A stretch of 6,316 nt of DNA from contig SKWC01000407.1 of the NCBI GenBank assembly GCA_007129145.1, forward strand, positions 1 through 6,316, read 5' to 3'. Source of the DNA: Rubritepida sp. (lineage in GTDB: Bacteria > Pseudomonadota > Alphaproteobacteria > Acetobacterales > Acetobacteraceae). The notes below the pieces were generated by a model. The model saw only the letters and a list, made by a program, of their open reading frames with translations. It searched no databases and was not told the DNA's origin. A program made the position numbers and the translations under genes. This document shows positions 1-6,003 of this stretch, piece after piece (the first letter of the stretch is position 1; each line of letters starts with the position of its first letter).

Positions 1-170
1 ATCGGCGCGTATTCCGCGCGCAGGGCGAAGTCGTAGCTCACGCCGATGGCGTTGATGCCCGGCGACAGCAGCGGCTCATCCGCCACGCTGTGCACCTGGC
101 TGCCATTGACGAAGACGCGCGGGCGCAGCGCGCGCAGGGAGTCGCGATAGGCCTCGGCGGACATGAGCAT
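1..170 (-). CDS. HpaB/AbfD-family flavoprotein, N-terminal fragment
   Basis: This is the first 56 codons of a gene that runs off the left edge. The protein starts MLMSAEAYRDSLRALRPRVF and continues with VNG, then VADEPLLSPGINAIGVSYDFAL. This matches the N-terminal pattern of the 4-hydroxyphenylacetate 3-hydroxylase (HpaB) / 4-hydroxybutyryl-CoA dehydratase (AbfD) superfamily, whose members open with an AExYxxSLRxLxxRVxxxG motif followed by a P-x-I-N segment. Family members use FAD, either as FADH2-dependent aromatic hydroxylases or, in AbfD, as a dehydratase/isomerase with a [4Fe-4S] cluster. The residues that separate these classes lie outside the window, so the reaction is not assigned. The start at 170 is preferred over the ATG at 164 because a GAGGGA purine run lies about 10 bases upstream. 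The gene is divergent from a TetR gene with a palindrome between them, so it is probably the TetR target. Confidence 0.8.
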   Translation of the reverse strand, partial: MLMSAEAYRDSLRALRPRVFVNGSQVHSVADEPLLSPGINAIGVSYDFALRAEYAP

Positions 171-189
171 GGCGGCGTTTCCCTCAGGC

Positions 190-218
190 TGGACGGCGGT
201 TTCTAACACTGTTAGATT
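190..218 (+). promoter_or_regulatory. Putative promoter of the tetR-hydrolase operon
   Basis: TGGACG (190-195) could be a -35 and TAGATT (213-218) a -10, with a 17-bp spacer. Transcription would begin around 225, only a few bases before the ATG at 229, giving a leaderless or nearly leaderless mRNA. This agrees with the lack of a Shine-Dalgarno sequence in front of that ATG. The -10 overlaps the palindrome, which would allow autorepression. The hexamers are imperfect. Confidence 0.4.
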
Positions 219-229
219 TGCGCCGTCAA
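201..229 (-). promoter_or_regulatory. Putative promoter of the HpaB/AbfD-like gene
   Basis: On the minus strand TTGACG (229-224) is a good -35 and TTAGAA (206-201) a weak -10, separated by 17 bp. The palindrome at 202-216 lies over the spacer and -10, as expected for repression by steric block. The leader to the ATG at 170 would be about 25 bases and contains the GAGGGA ribosome binding site. Confidence 0.45.
202..216. promoter_or_regulatory. 15-bp perfect palindrome, probable TetR operator
   Basis: TCTAACACTGTTAGA has two 7-bp arms around a single central C and is perfectly symmetric. It is AT-rich in a very GC-rich region. It lies between the HpaB/AbfD-like gene (minus) and the TetR gene (plus). 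Its size, symmetry and place are typical of TetR-family operators. It overlaps the putative -10 of the plus promoter and covers the spacer and part of the -10 of the minus promoter. One bound repressor could therefore block both genes. Binding by the neighbouring TetR protein is inferred. Confidence 0.75.
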
Positions 230-801
230 TGAGCTGTCCGGACCAATCCTCGCCTCAAGCCAGCGCCCCGCGCGAGCGCATCCTCGCCGCGGCCCGCGCC
301 CTCTTTGCCGAGGCGGGGCTGCAGGCCGCCAGCCTGCGCGGCATCGCCGCCCGCGCGGGCTACACCCCCGCAGCGCTGTATTTCCACTTCCCCTCGCGCG
401 AGGCGATCTATGCGGAGCTGCTGCGGGATTCGCTCGGCGCGCTGCGCGACGCCCTGGCCGACGCACGCGATTTCCGCGCCGCCGCCATGGCGCTGTTCGA
501 CTTCTACGCCGCCCGCCCGCAGGATCTCTCGCTCGGCCTCTATCTCGGCCTCGGCGGGTTGGCGCCGCGTGGCCTGGGCGCCGACCTCGACCCCGCACTG
601 AACGCGCTGCTGCTGGAGGCGATGATGCCGCTGACCCGTGAAGCCCGCGCCCTGGGCGACGAGACCCTGGCCGCGCAGGCCTTCGCCCAGGTGGTGGGCC
701 TCGTGATCCTGGCCGAGACGCGCCGCCTGCGCCTCTTCGCCCCCGAGGCGCGGCCGCTGATGCAGGCGCATCTCGACGCGCTGCTGCGGGGGCGGGCATG
801 A
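229..801 (+). CDS. TetR/AcrR-family transcriptional repressor
   Basis: The 190-residue product has the usual size and layout of TetR-family one-component repressors. An N-terminal DNA-binding domain spans about residues 14-60. The segment RERILAAARALFAEAG is helix 1, and SLRGIAARAGYTPAALYFHF with the following PSRE (35-58) is the family's helix-turn-helix signature. The remainder is helical and should form the ligand and dimer domain, which is too variable to name an inducer. In-frame ATGs at 163 and 169 would lengthen the protein, but that extension runs through the palindromic operator and into the divergent gene start and has no TetR homology, so 229 is chosen. The stop overlaps the start of the next gene (ATGA), so the two are translationally coupled. 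The probable targets are its own operon and the divergent HpaB/AbfD-like gene. Confidence 0.88.
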   Translation: MSCPDQSSPQASAPRERILAAARALFAEAGLQAASLRGIAARAGYTPAALYFHFPSREAIYAELLRDSLGALRDALADARDFRAAAMALFDFYAARPQDLSLGLYLGLGGLAPRGLGADLDPALNALLLEAMMPLTREARALGDETLAAQAFAQVVGLVILAETRRLRLFAPEARPLMQAHLDALLRGRA

Positions 802-1337
802 GCCGCGCCCTCGATCCCGCGCGCAGCCTGCTGCTGGTGGTGGATGTCCAGACGCGGCTGCACCCCGCCATCCATGACGGCGCGGCGGCGCTGGCGCGCG
901 CGGCGCGGCTGGTTGCCATCGCGCGGCTGCTGTCCATCCCCGCCTGGGGCACCGAGCACTGCCCCGACGCGCTGGGCCCGCTGCACCCGGCGCTGCGCGA
1001 CGACCTCGACCGCGTCTTCGCCAAGACCCGCTTCGACGCCTGCGGCGCGCCGGGGCTGATCGAAGCACTGCCGCCCGACCGGCCCGAGGTCATCCTGTGC
1101 GGCTATGAGGCGCATGTCTGCGTGCTGCAGACCGCGCTCGGCCTGATCGGGCGCGGGCATCGCGTGCTGCTGGCGCGGGATGCCGCGGGCAGCCGCGACC
1201 CGGCCGACCGCGACGCCGGCTTCGCGCGCCTCGCCGCCGCGGGGGTGGAATTCATCACCACCGAGATGGCCGCCTTCGAATGGCTGGGCGACGCCACCCA
1301 CCCGCGCTTCCGCGAGGTGCTGCGCCTCATCAAGTGA
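798..1337 (+). CDS. Isochorismatase-fold (cysteine hydrolase) protein, ISOC1-like
   Basis: The 179-residue protein has the compact fold of isochorismatase/nicotinamidase cysteine hydrolases. The catalytic triad is visible: Asp16 in LLLVVDVQ, Lys76 in VFAKTRFD and Cys108 in GYEAHVCVLQTALGL. The pattern around the cysteine (G-x-EAHVC-x-QTALxL-x-GRG), the later DAAGSRDPADRD segment and the C-terminal HPRFREVLRLIK resemble the ISOC1/ISOC2 subgroup more than true isochorismatases or nicotinamidases. That subgroup has no settled substrate, and bacterial members are usually annotated only as hydrolase. No signal peptide is seen, so it should be cytoplasmic. The gene begins inside the tetR stop codon (ATGA), giving one transcript, and probably acts with the divergent HpaB/AbfD-like enzyme. 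The substrate is unknown. Confidence 0.88.
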   Translation: MSRALDPARSLLLVVDVQTRLHPAIHDGAAALARAARLVAIARLLSIPAWGTEHCPDALGPLHPALRDDLDRVFAKTRFDACGAPGLIEALPPDRPEVILCGYEAHVCVLQTALGLIGRGHRVLLARDAAGSRDPADRDAGFARLAAAGVEFITTEMAAFEWLGDATHPRFREVLRLIK

Positions 1338-1351
1338 TCCGGACATTTGGC
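1338..1351 (+). repeat. Copy 1 of the TCCGGACRTTTGGC motif (putative GntR operator)
   Basis: TCCGGACATTTGGC begins directly after the hydrolase stop codon, upstream of the gntR gene. A 13/14-identical copy lies at 3101-3114 in the citE/mmgE intergenic region. The TCCGGA core is palindromic, broadly like the short GT-N4-AC sites of HutC-type GntR regulators. The last six bases (TTTGGC) can serve as the -35 of the gntR promoter, so the motif could be an autoregulatory operator or a shared promoter element. Confidence 0.5.
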
Positions 1352-1374
1352 GCGGGCGCATGCGGCGCTATGCT
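1346..1374 (+). promoter_or_regulatory. Putative promoter of the gntR gene
   Basis: TTTGGC (1346-1351) and TATGCT (1369-1374) form a -35/-10 pair with an exact 17-bp spacer. The expected transcription start is about seven bases after the -10, which is at or very near the ATG at 1381. No Shine-Dalgarno sequence precedes that ATG. Together this suggests a leaderless gntR mRNA and argues against the in-frame ATG at 1360, which would lie inside the promoter. Confidence 0.45.
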
Positions 1375-1380
1375 CGCGCG

Positions 1381-2133
1381 ATGACCGGACCCGTCCCGCC
1401 CGATCCGCGCCCGCGCTACCGCCAGGTGGCCGAGGCGCTTGGCGCCGAACTCGGTGCCGGCGCCTGGCCGATCGGCGCCATGCTGCCCACCGAGACGGAG
1501 CTCTGCGCCCGCTTCGGCGTGTCCCGCCACACGGTGCGCGACGCGCTGCGCCTGCTGGAGGAGGGCGGCATGGTGCGCCGCCGCCAGGGCAGCGGCACCA
1601 CCGTGCTGGCGCACAGCCCGCCCGGCCGCTTCGTGCAGGACATCTCCGACATGGGCGAGTTGCTGCAATACCCGCAGGAGACGCGGCTGACCGTGCTCCG
1701 CGCGCGCGAGATCCGCGCCGATGCCGAGACCGCCGCGCGGCTGGGCTGCGCCCCGGGCGACCCCTGGCTGCGCGTCGAGGCCATCCGCCGCGTGCGGGTC
1801 ACCGCCGCGCCGCTGTGCTTCACCACGCTGCTGATCCGGCCCGAATACGCCGAGGCGCTGGAGCATGTGGGCGGCGATTCCACACCGCTCTACGCCGTGA
1901 TCGAGGCGCGGTTCGGGATGCGCGCCGCGGCCATCGAGGTGGACATCGCCGCCGCCCGCGTCCCCGCCTCGGAGGCGGAGATCCTGCAGGTGGACGCCGG
2001 CGCGCCCGCCCTGCTGATCCGCCGCCGCTACCTGGACGAGGCGGGCCGGCCCTTCGAGATGTCCGAAAGCCTGCACCCCGCCCCGCGCTTCACCTACCGC
2101 GCCACGCTGCGCCGCAAGGCCGCGGGCGGCTGA
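1381..2133 (+). CDS. GntR-family regulator, HutC subfamily with UTRA domain
   Basis: The protein has 250 residues, the standard length for HutC-type GntR regulators. The N-terminal winged helix-turn-helix spans about 12-78: PRYRQVAEAL, then LPTETELCARFGVSRHTVRD (35-54), LRLLEEGGMVRRRQGSGTTV and the wing. The LP-x-E-x-E-L-x-x-x-F-x-V-S-R-x-T-V-R pattern is diagnostic. The rest (about 97-243) fits a UTRA effector domain: repeated RVEAIRRVR and LLIRRRYLDEAGRPFEMSES strands, and a PLYAVIEARFGM segment. UTRA domains bind small acids or sugars and release DNA on binding. The gene is monocistronic, and its stop is seven bases from the convergent citE-like stop. A 14-mer shared between its own promoter and the citE/mmgE intergenic region makes those genes the likely regulon. 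The ligand is unknown. Confidence 0.9.
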   Translation: MTGPVPPDPRPRYRQVAEALGAELGAGAWPIGAMLPTETELCARFGVSRHTVRDALRLLEEGGMVRRRQGSGTTVLAHSPPGRFVQDISDMGELLQYPQETRLTVLRAREIRADAETAARLGCAPGDPWLRVEAIRRVRVTAAPLCFTTLLIRPEYAEALEHVGGDSTPLYAVIEARFGMRAAAIEVDIAAARVPASEAEILQVDAGAPALLIRRRYLDEAGRPFEMSESLHPAPRFTYRATLRRKAAGG

Positions 2134-2140
2134 GAGGCCC

Positions 2141-3031
2141 CTACCCCTTCGCCGCGATCAGCTCGGCCAGCCCCAGCACGCGCTGGGCGCGCTGCACGAT
2201 CGGGTAGTCCACGAAGCGCCCATCCACCTGGATGGAGGCGAGGTTCTGCGCCTCGGCCTCCTCGAAGGCGGCGACGATGCGCTTCGCGCGGACCACCTCC
2301 TCCTCCGGCGGCGAATAGGCGGAATTGGCGGGGGCCACCTGGTCGGGGTGGATGCACAGCCGCCCCTGGAAGCCCAGCGCCACACCGCGCGCGCAGGAGG
2401 CGGCATAGCCCTCGGCGTCGCGCAGCTCGATCCAGACCGTGTCCACCGGCGGCTCCAGCCCCGCGGCGCGGCTGTGCAGCACGAGGGCGGCGCGCGCGGT
2501 CTCCAGCTCGGTCTCGGCGCGGCCCCAGGTCAGGCCCACATCCAGCGTGTAGTCGCCCGCCCCGAAGCAAAGCCGCCGCACCCGCCCGCCCAGCGACGCC
2601 GCGCGCGCCGCCAGCGCCGGCAGCCGCGCGAAGCCCAGCGCCGTCTCCAGGATGGGCATGACCTCGATGCCGCGCGGCGGCAGGCCGCGGGCGCGCTCCA
2701 GCGCCGAGAGCATCCAGTCCACCGCCAGCAGCTCGCCATCATCCTCGAGCTTGGGCAGCACGATGCCGTCCAGCGTGGGGCCGACCACCGCCGCGATGTC
2801 GTCATGGCACCATTCGGTGGCGAAGCTGTTCACCCGCACGAAGCCGCGGCAGCGGCGCGGCCGGGCCAGCGCCTCCAGCACCTTGCCGCGCGCGGCGGGC
2901 TTGGCCGCAACCGCCACCGCATCCTCGAGGTCGAGGATGGCGGCGTCCGCGCCCACCTCCAGCACCTTCTCGGCGCGGCGGGGATGGTCGCCGGGGGCGA
3001 AGAGGAAGCTGCGGTTGGGGCCGGTTGTCAT
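2141..3031 (-). CDS. CitE/HpcH-family CoA-ester lyase or aldolase
   Basis: The 296-residue protein matches the HpcH/HpaI aldolase / citrate lyase beta family, TIM-barrel enzymes that make or break a C-C bond, often on CoA thioesters such as malyl-CoA or citramalyl-CoA. Visible signatures are RSFLFAPGDHPRRAEKVLEVG near the N-terminus, AAILDLEDAV (30-39), RVNSF with Arg66, a PILET segment with the metal-binding Glu129, GAGDYTLDVG with Asp160, and GRLCIHPDQV (223-232), which resembles the CoA-contacting region of CitE-like lyases. Length is typical of stand-alone CitE-like proteins. No citrate lyase alpha or gamma subunits are nearby, so a true citrate lyase is unlikely. The start is supported by GAGGA seven bases upstream. 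It is divergent from the MmgE/PrpD-monooxygenase pair, with which it probably shares a pathway. The exact substrate is not determinable. Confidence 0.88.
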   Translation of the reverse strand: MTTGPNRSFLFAPGDHPRRAEKVLEVGADAAILDLEDAVAVAAKPAARGKVLEALARPRRCRGFVRVNSFATEWCHDDIAAVVGPTLDGIVLPKLEDDGELLAVDWMLSALERARGLPPRGIEVMPILETALGFARLPALAARAASLGGRVRRLCFGAGDYTLDVGLTWGRAETELETARAALVLHSRAAGLEPPVDTVWIELRDAEGYAASCARGVALGFQGRLCIHPDQVAPANSAYSPPEEEVVRAKRIVAAFEEAEAQNLASIQVDGRFVDYPIVQRAQRVLGLAELIAAKG

Positions 3032-3060
3032 GGCGTCGTCCTCACGATCTTGCGGGCGCC

Positions 3061-3090
3061 CTTATGGGCCGGCCCGCCCCGCCCCCGCAA
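3061..3090 (-). promoter_or_regulatory. Putative promoter of the citE-like gene
   Basis: On the minus strand TTGCGG (3090-3085) and CATAAG (3066-3061) make a possible -35/-10 pair with an 18-bp spacer in otherwise almost pure G+C sequence. The shared motif at 3101-3114 lies just upstream of this -35, where a regulator could act. A ribosome binding site, GAGGA at 3043-3039, sits seven bases before the ATG. Confidence 0.35.
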
Positions 3091-3100
3091 GACAGACTTG

Positions 3101-3114
3101 TCCGGACGTTTGGC
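3101..3114 (+). repeat. Copy 2 of the TCCGGACRTTTGGC motif (putative GntR operator)
   Basis: TCCGGACGTTTGGC differs at one base from the copy at 1338-1351 upstream of gntR. Here the core extends to the perfect 8-bp palindrome GTCCGGAC (3100-3107). It lies in the 118-bp intergenic region between the divergent citE-like and mmgE/prpD-like genes, placed to control both. An alternative reading is that TTGTCC (3098-3103) is a -35 for the plus-strand operon with a weak CATGGT -10 at 3121-3126. Confidence 0.5.
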
Positions 3115-3136
3115 ATGGTCCATGGTGCGGCCCGAA

Positions 3137-3143
3137 AGAGGAG
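3137..3143 (+). promoter_or_regulatory. Strong ribosome binding site for the MmgE/PrpD gene
   Basis: AGAGGAG lies six bases before the ATG at 3150. It is one of the clearest Shine-Dalgarno sequences in the window and fixes this start, although the frame stays open for a further 166 codons upstream. Confidence 0.75.
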
Positions 3144-3149
3144 ACGCCC

Positions 3150-4562
3150 ATGGACACGCTGCCCGCCGGCCTCGCCGCCACCGAGACCACCCCCATCTCC
3201 AACCGCCTCGCGCGCTTCGCCACCGATGTCACGCCCGGCGACGTGCCGGCCGATGTGATGGCCCAGGCCAAGCTGCACATGCTGGACTGCCTGGGCATCG
3301 CGCTCGCGGCCTCGGGCTTCGAATTCGCCAAGCGCGCGGCCACCGCCATCGGCGGGCTGGGCGGCCCGGGCGCGCATCCGGTCATCGGCTTTCCGATGCG
3401 CCTGCCGCTGCGCGACGCGGTGCTGCTGAACGGCACGCTGATCCACGGCCTCGACTACGACGACACCCATTCCGACGCGGTGGTGCATGCCTCGGCCAGC
3501 GCGGTGCCCACCGCGCTGCACATGGCGCGCGAGCATGGCGCCTCGGGCCGCGAGGCGCTGCTGGCCTATCTGCTGGGCGTGGAGGCCTCAGCGCGGATCG
3601 GCGCCGCCGCCCAGGGCGGCTTCCACCAGGTGGGCTTCCACCCGACCGGCATGGTCGGCGCCTTCGGCTGCGCCCTGACCGCGGGCAGGCTCGCCGGCGC
3701 CTCGGCCGCGCAGATCGCGGGCGCGCAGGGCATCGTGCTGTCCATGGCGGCCGGCTCGCTCGAGTTCCTGCAGGACGGCTCCTGGACCAAGCGGCTGCAT
3801 CCGGGCTGGGCGGGTGTGTCGGCCATCACCGCCACGGCACTGGCGCGCGCCGGCTACAAGGCGCCGCCCGCCGCCTATGAGGGCCGCTTCGGCCTGTTCC
3901 GCAGCCACCTGCAGGAGAAGGCGCCCGCCGACCTGTCGCGCTGCGCCGAAGCCCTGGGCGAGCTGTGGGAGATGCGCAACGTCGCGCTGAAGCCCTACCC
4001 CTGCTGCCACTTCAACCACGCCTTCGCCGATGCCGCACTCGCGCTGCGCGCCGCCCATGACCTGCGCCCCGAGCAGATCGCGCGCATCACCTGCCGCATC
4101 CATGAGGGCCAAGTGAAGACCGTGTGTGAGCCCGAGGCGTCCAAGAAGACGCCGGCCAACTCCTATGACGCGCAGTTCTCGGTGCATTACACGGTGGCCT
4201 GCGCGCTGGTGCATGGCCGCTTCACCCTGGACGAGATCGAGGAGGAGGCGATCCGCGACCCGCGCGTGCTCGCCCTCACGCAGCGCACCGGCTACGAGCT
4301 GGACCCGACCAGCCGCTTCCCCCGCTACTACGGCGGCGAGGTGGTGATCGAGACCACCGACGGCCGCCGCCTGTCGCACCGCGAGGAGTGCAACCGCGGC
4401 TCCGACGCCAACCCGCTCTCGGCCGCCGATGTGGAGCGCAAGTTCCGCGACAACGCCGGGCGCGTGCTGTCGCCGCAGCGCGCCGAGCGCGTGCTGGAGC
4501 TGGTGATGGGAATCGACGCCGCGGCCGATGTCGTGGCACTGACCGACGCATTGAGTGGTTGA
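3150..4562 (+). CDS. MmgE/PrpD-family protein (dehydratase/epimerase/decarboxylase fold)
   Basis: The 470-residue product belongs to the MmgE/PrpD family, which includes 2-methylcitrate dehydratase, cis-aconitate decarboxylase and iminodisuccinate epimerase. Family signatures appear in order: KLHMLDCLGIALA (41-53), HGLDYDDTH (99-107), FHPTGMVGAFG (163-173), SLEFLQDGSWTKRLHPGWAG (203-222) and KPYPCCHFNHA (281-291), followed by the smaller C-terminal lid domain. Asp102/Asp104, Thr106, His164, Lys214 and His287 fall in the conserved segments that line the active site in this family. This identification is by motif, without alignment. The length is typical. It is separated from the monooxygenase gene by only 12 bases, so the two are co-transcribed. 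A methylcitrate cycle role is unlikely because no prpB or prpC is nearby. The substrate is probably a di- or tricarboxylic acid, which is inference. Confidence 0.9.
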   Translation: MDTLPAGLAATETTPISNRLARFATDVTPGDVPADVMAQAKLHMLDCLGIALAASGFEFAKRAATAIGGLGGPGAHPVIGFPMRLPLRDAVLLNGTLIHGLDYDDTHSDAVVHASASAVPTALHMAREHGASGREALLAYLLGVEASARIGAAAQGGFHQVGFHPTGMVGAFGCALTAGRLAGASAAQIAGAQGIVLSMAAGSLEFLQDGSWTKRLHPGWAGVSAITATALARAGYKAPPAAYEGRFGLFRSHLQEKAPADLSRCAEALGELWEMRNVALKPYPCCHFNHAFADAALALRAAHDLRPEQIARITCRIHEGQVKTVCEPEASKKTPANSYDAQFSVHYTVACALVHGRFTLDEIEEEAIRDPRVLALTQRTGYELDPTSRFPRYYGGEVVIETTDGRRLSHREECNRGSDANPLSAADVERKFRDNAGRVLSPQRAERVLELVMGIDAAADVVALTDALSG

Positions 4563-4574
4563 GGAAGAAAAACC

Positions 4575-5954
4575 ATGTCCAACCGCGGCCAGATGGCGCT
4601 TGTCGCCTTCCTGCAGGCGCAGAACTGTTCCAACTACCCGGGATCGTGGCGGCACCCCGCCACGATGAACGACTATCTGTCGCCCGAGTACTACCAGCGC
4701 ATCGCGCGCACGCTGGAGGCGGGGAAGTTCCACCTGGCCTTCTTCGACGACCGGCTGGCGATGCCCGACATCCTGGGCAATGACCACGCCGAGGCCGTGC
4801 GCAACGGCATCCGGGTGGTCAAGCTGGACCTGATCTCCATCCTGACGGCGATGGGGCTGGCCACCTCGAAGCTCGGGCTCGGCGGCACCTACTCCACCAC
4901 CTATTTCGAGCCCTACCATGTGGCCCGCGTCTTCGCGACGCTGGACCACATGCTGGGCGGGCGCGTGGCGTGGAACGTCGTGACCTCGCTGAACGACAGC
5001 GAGGCGCACAACATGGGCGCCACCACCCACCTCGAGCACGACCTGCGCTACGACCGCGCGGACGAGTTCATGGAGGTCGTGCTCGGCCACTGGGATTCCT
5101 GGGGCGATGACGCGATCATCCAGGACCGCGCGACCGGCACCTTCGCCGATGCCGACCAGGTCCACCGGCTGAACTACGAGGGGAAGTACTTCCGCTCGCG
5201 CGGGCCCTTCACCGTGCCGCGCACGCCGCAGGGAAGGCCGGTGCTGATCCAGGCCGGGCAGTCGGGGCGCGGCCAGCGCTTCGCCTCGCAATGGGGCGAT
5301 CTGATCTTCGTGCTCTACCCCAACATCACCGCCGGGCAGAAGGTGTACCGCACCTTCAAGGACCAGGTGGCGGCGTCCGGGCGGGACCCGGCCAAGGTGC
5401 GCGTCTGCCCCGCCGTCTATTGCGTGGTGGGCGAGACCGAGTCCGCCGCCCAGGACAAGCGCGCGCTGATCGACGGGCTCTCCAAGCCGATCGACGGCCT
5501 GGCACTGCTGTCGGAGGTGCTGAACTACGACTTCGCCTCGAAGGGCATGGACGAGGCCTTCACCGACGACGAGCTGGCCGGCATCAAGGGGCTGCAGGCC
5601 ATCCGCGACCGCGTGGTGGCGCAATCGGGGAAGCAGAACCCGACGCTGCGCGACTTCGTGGACATCAGCGGTCGCGGCACCATCCGCGAATTCCCGGTGT
5701 TCTGCGGCACCCCCGCCCGCGTGGCCGAGGAGATGGCCTCCTGGTATGAGGGCGAGGCCTGCGACGGCTTCGTGCTGGCCGCCACCCACATGCCGGGATC
5801 CTATGAGGATTTCGTGCGCCTGGTGGTGCCGGAACTGCAGCGCCGCGGCGTGTTCCGCAAGGAATACGAGGGGACGACGCTGCGCTCGAACCTGGGCCTG
5901 CCGCGCGCGGCCCCCTTCGACTGGAAGCGCGCCCCGGCCAAGGCGGCCGAGTGA
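4575..5954 (+). CDS. NtaA/SnaA/DszA-family FMNH2-dependent monooxygenase
   Basis: The 459-residue product is a bacterial-luciferase-fold monooxygenase of the NtaA/SnaA/DszA/EmoA branch. These enzymes use FMNH2 from a separate reductase and O2 to cleave C-N or C-S bonds (nitrilotriacetate, EDTA, dibenzothiophene sulfone) or to hydroxylate. Typical segments are GSWRHPATMNDYLSPEYY (23-40), KFHLAFFDDR (51-60), GGTYSTTYFEPYHVAR (103-118), GGRVAWNVVTSLND (128-141), HDLRYDRADEFMEV (155-168), YFRSRGPFTVPRTPQGRPVL (205-224) and the flavin-phosphate segment QAGQSGRGQRFAS (226-238). The length matches the family. The ribosome binding site GAGGAA (4561-4566) overlaps the stop of the MmgE/PrpD gene. No flavin reductase is present in the window. 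A rubredoxin lies convergently downstream, but members are not known to use one. The specific substrate is not assignable. Confidence 0.9.
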   Translation: MSNRGQMALVAFLQAQNCSNYPGSWRHPATMNDYLSPEYYQRIARTLEAGKFHLAFFDDRLAMPDILGNDHAEAVRNGIRVVKLDLISILTAMGLATSKLGLGGTYSTTYFEPYHVARVFATLDHMLGGRVAWNVVTSLNDSEAHNMGATTHLEHDLRYDRADEFMEVVLGHWDSWGDDAIIQDRATGTFADADQVHRLNYEGKYFRSRGPFTVPRTPQGRPVLIQAGQSGRGQRFASQWGDLIFVLYPNITAGQKVYRTFKDQVAASGRDPAKVRVCPAVYCVVGETESAAQDKRALIDGLSKPIDGLALLSEVLNYDFASKGMDEAFTDDELAGIKGLQAIRDRVVAQSGKQNPTLRDFVDISGRGTIREFPVFCGTPARVAEEMASWYEGEACDGFVLAATHMPGSYEDFVRLVVPELQRRGVFRKEYEGTTLRSNLGLPRAAPFDWKRAPAKAAE

Positions 5955-5978
5955 CGCTTCCGCATTGAGCCTCGCTGT

Positions 5979-6003
5979 TCCCCGCGGCCTTCAGCCGCGG
6001 GGA
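5979..6003. terminator. GC-rich hairpin between convergent genes, possible bidirectional terminator
   Basis: TCCCCGCGGC (5979-5988) pairs perfectly with GCCGCGGGGA (5994-6003) around a 5-base loop, a 10-bp stem. It begins 25 bases after the monooxygenase stop and overlaps the last codons and stop of the convergent rubredoxin gene. There is no run of T on either strand, so it is not a classical intrinsic terminator. It may still stall polymerase or protect 3' ends of both transcripts. Confidence 0.5.

Noticed and set aside
163..228. Upstream ATGs (163, 169) as the start of the TetR gene
   Set aside because: The added 22 residues have no TetR similarity and would be encoded by the operator palindrome and the divergent gene's start. 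No ribosome binding site supports them.
236..243. GTCCGGAC within the first codons of tetR as a third GntR operator copy
   Set aside because: Only the 8-base core is shared; the following ATTTGGC part of the motif is missing, and an 8-base GC-rich match can arise by chance.
1360..1380. ATG at 1360 as the gntR start (seven extra residues)
   Set aside because: It lies between the candidate -35 and -10, adds a non-conserved MRRYARA peptide, and has no Shine-Dalgarno sequence.
3066..3075. Perfect palindrome GGGCCGGCCC in the citE/mmgE intergenic region
   Set aside because: It is made only of G and C in a G+C-saturated stretch, has no second copy in a meaningful place, and lies inside the spacer of the putative citE promoter.
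2348..3880. A 510-codon plus-strand open frame across the citE-like gene and into the MmgE/PrpD gene
   Set aside because: It is antisense to one clear gene and out of frame with another; its Arg/Ala/Gln-rich translation has no recognisable domain.
3150..4562. Calling the MmgE/PrpD gene prpD (2-methylcitrate dehydratase)
   Set aside because: No prpB, prpC or acnD-type genes are nearby and the partner is a monooxygenase. Family membership alone does not fix the substrate.
3588..5789. A very long open frame (733 codons) on the minus strand opposite the MmgE/PrpD and monooxygenase genes
   Set aside because: Its translation is low-complexity, rich in Gly, Arg, His and Val, with no family motifs. 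It mirrors the strong third-position GC bias of two well-supported genes on the other strand.
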